Source: Halobacillus sp. Marseille-Q1614 (lineage in GTDB: Bacteria > Bacillota > Bacilli > Bacillales > Halobacillaceae). Taken from it: a DNA stretch of 64,000 bases. The notes below the pieces were generated by a model, which saw nothing but the letters and a program-made list of their open reading frames with translations, had not been told where the DNA came from and made no database searches. The translations under genes were made by a program, and so were the position numbers. Numbering within the stretch: the first letter of the stretch is position 1; the number at the start of each line of letters is the position of its first letter. Shown piece after piece: positions 60,940 to 64,000 of this stretch. The stretch is taken from assembly GCF_902809865.1 (NCBI RefSeq), contig NZ_CADDWH010000001.1, positions 2,108,001 through 2,172,000 on the forward strand. Direction: 5' to 3'.

Positions 60940-63900
60940 TTAACTGGCTGATTCGGTCTCTTTAATAACCGGTTCTTTAGTTTTTCTCCTTTTCCAAAAA
61001 CGAAAACGAATGTTACTAAACAAGCGATAGACCGCCGGAATAAGTAATAAAGTAATAACCGTGGCGAACATCAGACCGGAAATAATTACCGTCGCCATTG
61101 GTGCTTGATAGTTTCCTGCTGATCCAGTGGCTATCGCAAGAGGAAACATCCCGGCTGCGGTAGTTAATGTTGTCATAAAGATAGGACGGATTCTATTTTT
61201 TCCTGCTTCAACGAGGGCCTCTTCCACTGGAAGCCCTTGGGTGCGAAGCTGATTTGTCCGGTCAATATAAAGAATTGCATTGTTTAAGACGATTCCTATT
61301 AACATGATAACACCCATTCCGGACATGATGCTCAGTTCTCTTTGGGTAACGACTAGACCGAGGATCACTCCTACGATGGTCATTGGTATAACAGACATCA
61401 CGATAAGCGGATGAGCTAAGTGGTTAAATTGGACCGCCATAACTAAGTAAACAAGGAATATGGCAATTCCAAGTATTATGATCATTTCCTGAATGAGCTC
61501 TTGCTGCTGTTCTAAATCTCCAGTAACCGATAGAGTGTACCCTGCTGGTGCTTCATAATCATCAATTAAATTCTGGACTTCGCGATTAACGGTACCTAGA
61601 TCTGTATTTTCTATATCAGCTGAGACAGTGACAAACCTTTCACTATCCAAATGCTTAATTTCATTTGGTGCTTCAACTTCCCTTAATTCTATAAAAGTGG
61701 AAAGATTCTTTTCCCCTTCTGAAGTAATTACTTCCATATCCAAAAGTTCTGATTGAGAAGCAGTGTTCTCTTCCCATTTCACTACAATCGGGATATTCTC
61801 TTCTTCTATACTCATTTCGCCAGCCGGCATCTGAGCCATGGACTGTTCAATATACTGCCTGACTTGGCCGTTCGTAAGTCCAGCGCCTGCAATAGCTGCT
61901 TCTTTTAAAACAATTTCCTGTTCAATGGAGGTCCTTTCATTAGAACTGGATACTCCTACGATTCCTTCAATACTCTCTAAGTCTTTCATAAAATCTTCAC
62001 TTATCGTCTGCAGTTCTGCAAACTCTTCCCCTTTAATATTAACTTGGACGGGGTAAGCAGAGCCTCCAGACATAGCACTTTGAACAGAGTTAATTGGTAA
62101 GGAGTCTTCTAACTCCCTTAGGGAACTTAAAATATTCTCATTTACTTTTTCTTGTTCAACCGTAATGTCGTTTCCTTTTGTCATATTAATGATGGAGTAA
62201 AACATACCTCCGCTATCAATTAAATAGTTTGTTTCAACGTCCTTTACATTCGACAATTCCCTATTTATTTCCTGAGCAATTTTTTCTTTGTCTTGATTGG
62301 TAAGTCCCATGTCTAGATCGACCATCAGCTCCGTATAGCGATTAAATACATCAGGCATAATCGTCATTGGTATTTTAGTGACAAGCGTAAGCGAACCTGC
62401 AAACATGATCGTAAAGATAGAGATGACGGCAAAGCTGTACCTTTTCTTTTTTACTACCCATGAAACCATTCGGCCATATCCGTTTATCAATTTACCTTCT
62501 CGCTGTACTCCTTTTGATTGAGGAAGCCTTAAATATTTCTCGGAAAGAGAAGGGATCACAGTAAAGGAAACGATAACTGAACTAATGAGGGTAATGGCCA
62601 CGACGACAGACAGCATAATCATAAAAGTACCCATCTCTCCGCCAAGCAATCCTATCGGCACAAATACCACTATCGTGGTAAGCATGGATGCTAATACAGC
62701 TGTTCCAACTTCCTTTGTTCCTTCTAGAACCGCTTGGATATTCTGTAACCCTTGTTCCTTTTTCCTATAGATGGATTCAAGAATAACGATCGAAGAGTCA
62801 ACCATCATCCCTACCCCTAACCCTAGGGCAATCAATGTAAGCATGTTAAAACTGTAGTCAAGCAGCCACATCGAAGCAAAAGTCAATAGAATCGATGTGG
62901 GAATCGTGAGTCCAATTATAAAGGTTGCTCGAATATTTCTAAGGAACAGCAAAAGAATAATGATCGCTAAAATTCCACCTATGAGAATATTAGAAGTCAC
63001 GCCATCCAGAGATTCTTCTACATAATCCGCCTGGGCAACAATTTCATTTACTTCCAAGCCTTTGACTAATCCTTCGTCTTTCATTTCTTGGACTTCTGCC
63101 CGCACTGCTTCTGTCATTTCAATCTGTGTGAAATCAGAGGTACGGCCGATTTGTAAAAAAATGAAATCGCTTGATCCATTCTTATAAACGAAAGAAGCAT
63201 TCTTTACTGGCTGAAGGGAGACTTTTGCCAGCTCACTTAGTTCGACAGATCCGGTTTCAATAGGAATTTGAATGTTTTCTACTTCCTCCACACTCTCAAG
63301 CTGGGTATTCCAGCGGAGTGTGGGAGATTCTTCTTCCTCACTTAACTCGCCTAAGGTTAATTCCTGGTTAGATTCCTCAATCGCCCCAACGATCTGTTGA
63401 AGATTCAGGCTGTTTTTAGCTGCTTCATCACGGTTAAACTCAATCGTTAATTCGTTTTCAGCAGCACCCGAAAGTGAAACATCGCGGACTTCAGATAAAC
63501 CTTCCAGTCTCGGCTTTAGTACATCTTCTGCAAAAGTGGTAACCTGCTTCATGTCCTCTCCAGATACATCCATGAAAAATTCGTACCCTGTCGTCGTTCC
63601 GTATTGTCCGGCTTCCACCTCTTTAATGGCTGAGTTCTCTAAGGCTGCCGCGTTTACTAAGGATTCTACTTCCTTATAAACCTCGTCCCCTTCCCCCTCT
63701 TTGAACGTTAACTGGAACGAGCTTCTTCCCATGTTGGTCGTTGAGGTGATTTCCTCCACCCCTTCAATTCCTTGGAGCTGTTGTTCTAAAGGATCGGTTA
63801 TCGATCGCTCCACTTCGATGGCTGCTGTATCTCCTGCAAGCACCTCTATGTAACCTCCATCCATGGTTACCGAAGGCAAAAGCTCTTTATCCAGCTTAAG

Positions 63901-63987
63901 TAATGAATAACCTCCCACCATAAGTACCAGCACAACCATTAGACCCACTAAAATCTTTCGTTGAACTATAAACCTTAATAAATTCAC
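60940..63987 (-). CDS. RND-family efflux transporter (AcrB/SwrC-type)
   Basis: A 1015-residue RND pump: TM1 at ~12-30, first large loop with LPSVTMDGGYIEV, TM cluster ~330-480 with GLGVGMMVDSSIVILESIYR (proton-relay Asp in motif D), second loop ~560-820, and a second cluster with VIMLIGIVLNNAILYIDRTNQLR. It fits the Gram-positive SwrC/HAE-like group, which exports surfactin-like lipopeptides or other toxic compounds; the substrate is unknown. GAGGAGG precedes the ATG. The N-terminus lies 13 nt from the window end, so an upstream membrane-fusion or TetR partner would be outside the window. Confidence 0.93.
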   Translation of the reverse strand: MNLLRFIVQRKILVGLMVVLVLMVGGYSLLKLDKELLPSVTMDGGYIEVLAGDTAAIEVERSITDPLEQQLQGIEGVEEITSTTNMGRSSFQLTFKEGEGDEVYKEVESLVNAAALENSAIKEVEAGQYGTTTGYEFFMDVSGEDMKQVTTFAEDVLKPRLEGLSEVRDVSLSGAAENELTIEFNRDEAAKNSLNLQQIVGAIEESNQELTLGELSEEEESPTLRWNTQLESVEEVENIQIPIETGSVELSELAKVSLQPVKNASFVYKNGSSDFIFLQIGRTSDFTQIEMTEAVRAEVQEMKDEGLVKGLEVNEIVAQADYVEESLDGVTSNILIGGILAIIILLLFLRNIRATFIIGLTIPTSILLTFASMWLLDYSFNMLTLIALGLGVGMMVDSSIVILESIYRKKEQGLQNIQAVLEGTKEVGTAVLASMLTTIVVFVPIGLLGGEMGTFMIMLSVVVAITLISSVIVSFTVIPSLSEKYLRLPQSKGVQREGKLINGYGRMVSWVVKKKRYSFAVISIFTIMFAGSLTLVTKIPMTIMPDVFNRYTELMVDLDMGLTNQDKEKIAQEINRELSNVKDVETNYLIDSGGMFYSIINMTKGNDITVEQEKVNENILSSLRELEDSLPINSVQSAMSGGSAYPVQVNIKGEEFAELQTISEDFMKDLESIEGIVGVSSSNERTSIEQEIVLKEAAIAGAGLTNGQVRQYIEQSMAQMPAGEMSIEEENIPIVVKWEENTASQSELLDMEVITSEGEKNLSTFIELREVEAPNEIKHLDSERFVTVSADIENTDLGTVNREVQNLIDDYEAPAGYTLSVTGDLEQQQELIQEMIIILGIAIFLVYLVMAVQFNHLAHPLIVMSVIPMTIVGVILGLVVTQRELSIMSGMGVIMLIGIVLNNAILYIDRTNQLRTQGLPVEEALVEAGKNRIRPIFMTTLTTAAGMFPLAIATGSAGNYQAPMATVIISGLMFATVITLLLIPAVYRLFSNIRFRFWKRRKTKEPVIKETESAS

Positions 63988-64000
63988 AAAGCCCCTCCTC

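Noticed and set aside
1-64000. CRISPR array, prophage, integrative element or replication origin
   Set aside because: No regularly spaced repeats, no integrase, terminase, capsid, transposase or DnaA-box cluster seen.

Overview
The window reads as chromosome of a moderately halophilic, low-G+C Bacillaceae, most like Halobacillus/Virgibacillus-type organisms. This is inferred from gene content; no rRNA or other marker gene is present. Supporting it are an ectABC ectoine operon, a Bacillus-type mannitol operon, T-box and S-box leaders, a Zur box close to the B. subtilis consensus, and many Bacillus-style small genes (yteA, yrrT, ypzI, ykuI, yppC types). Coding density is normal. Most genes have a clear GGAGG-type ribosome binding site and many intergenic regions hold a strong rho-independent terminator. 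No tRNA, rRNA, intact IS element, prophage or CRISPR array was found.

Layout. 1-4.2 kb: the 3' end of an amidohydrolase, a GNAT gene behind an elaborate structured leader, a secreted DUF3298 protein, a second GNAT, a Lin0512 protein and a YteA-type protein. 4.6-7.8 kb: yrrT-luxS-mccA-mccB, which takes SAH-derived S-ribosylhomocysteine through homocysteine to cysteine. 8.1-11.1 kb: a DEAD-box helicase, a LysM/M14 endopeptidase and a small acidic protein. 11.3-15.8 kb: a thiolase behind a canonical SAM-I riboswitch, then argGH behind an arginine T-box with a strong promoter. 15.9-20.5 kb: a Csp3-type copper protein, an unannotated 33-aa gene with a SigmaB-like promoter, an MFS exporter, an acidic lipoprotein, a DUF692 protein and a phosphoesterase. 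20.8-26.3 kb: mtlA-mtlR-mtlF-mtlD with a cre box and a likely MtlR operator. 26.6-29.1 kb: ectABC.

29.4-31.6 kb is an accessory patch of tiny genes: two holin-like (TxpA/BsrG-type) toxins, one with a convincing convergent antisense promoter, ypzI, and a decayed threonine-synthase-like fragment. 31.7-45.3 kb carries VOC proteins, a thioredoxin-reductase-like flavoprotein, an AraC regulator, a FusB-like EF-G-binding protein, a 3-methyladenine glycosylase, nitronate monooxygenase, two secondary transporters, a TatD hydrolase, an SsuABC-type ABC transporter and a thioesterase pair. 45.4-53 kb: a LysR regulator, an ABC ATPase remnant, a YppC-type gene, a cytochrome P450 pseudogene, a Zur-controlled zinc-sparing operon (S14 paralogue, flavoprotein, ZagA GTPase) and an aldehyde dehydrogenase. 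53.4-64 kb: an SDR, a CNNM/CorC protein, a YkuI-type EAL protein, two RimJ/L acetyltransferases, a class D sortase next to an unusually Met-rich LPNTA-anchored DUF6612-like substrate, and an RND efflux pump.

The most interesting unexplained items are the two-state leader RNA at 383-559, the type I toxin-antitoxin locus at 30.8-31.2 kb, the SAM riboswitch on a thiolase, the SigmaB-like small gene at 16.5 kb, and a dispersed palindromic repeat family with seven recognisable copies.
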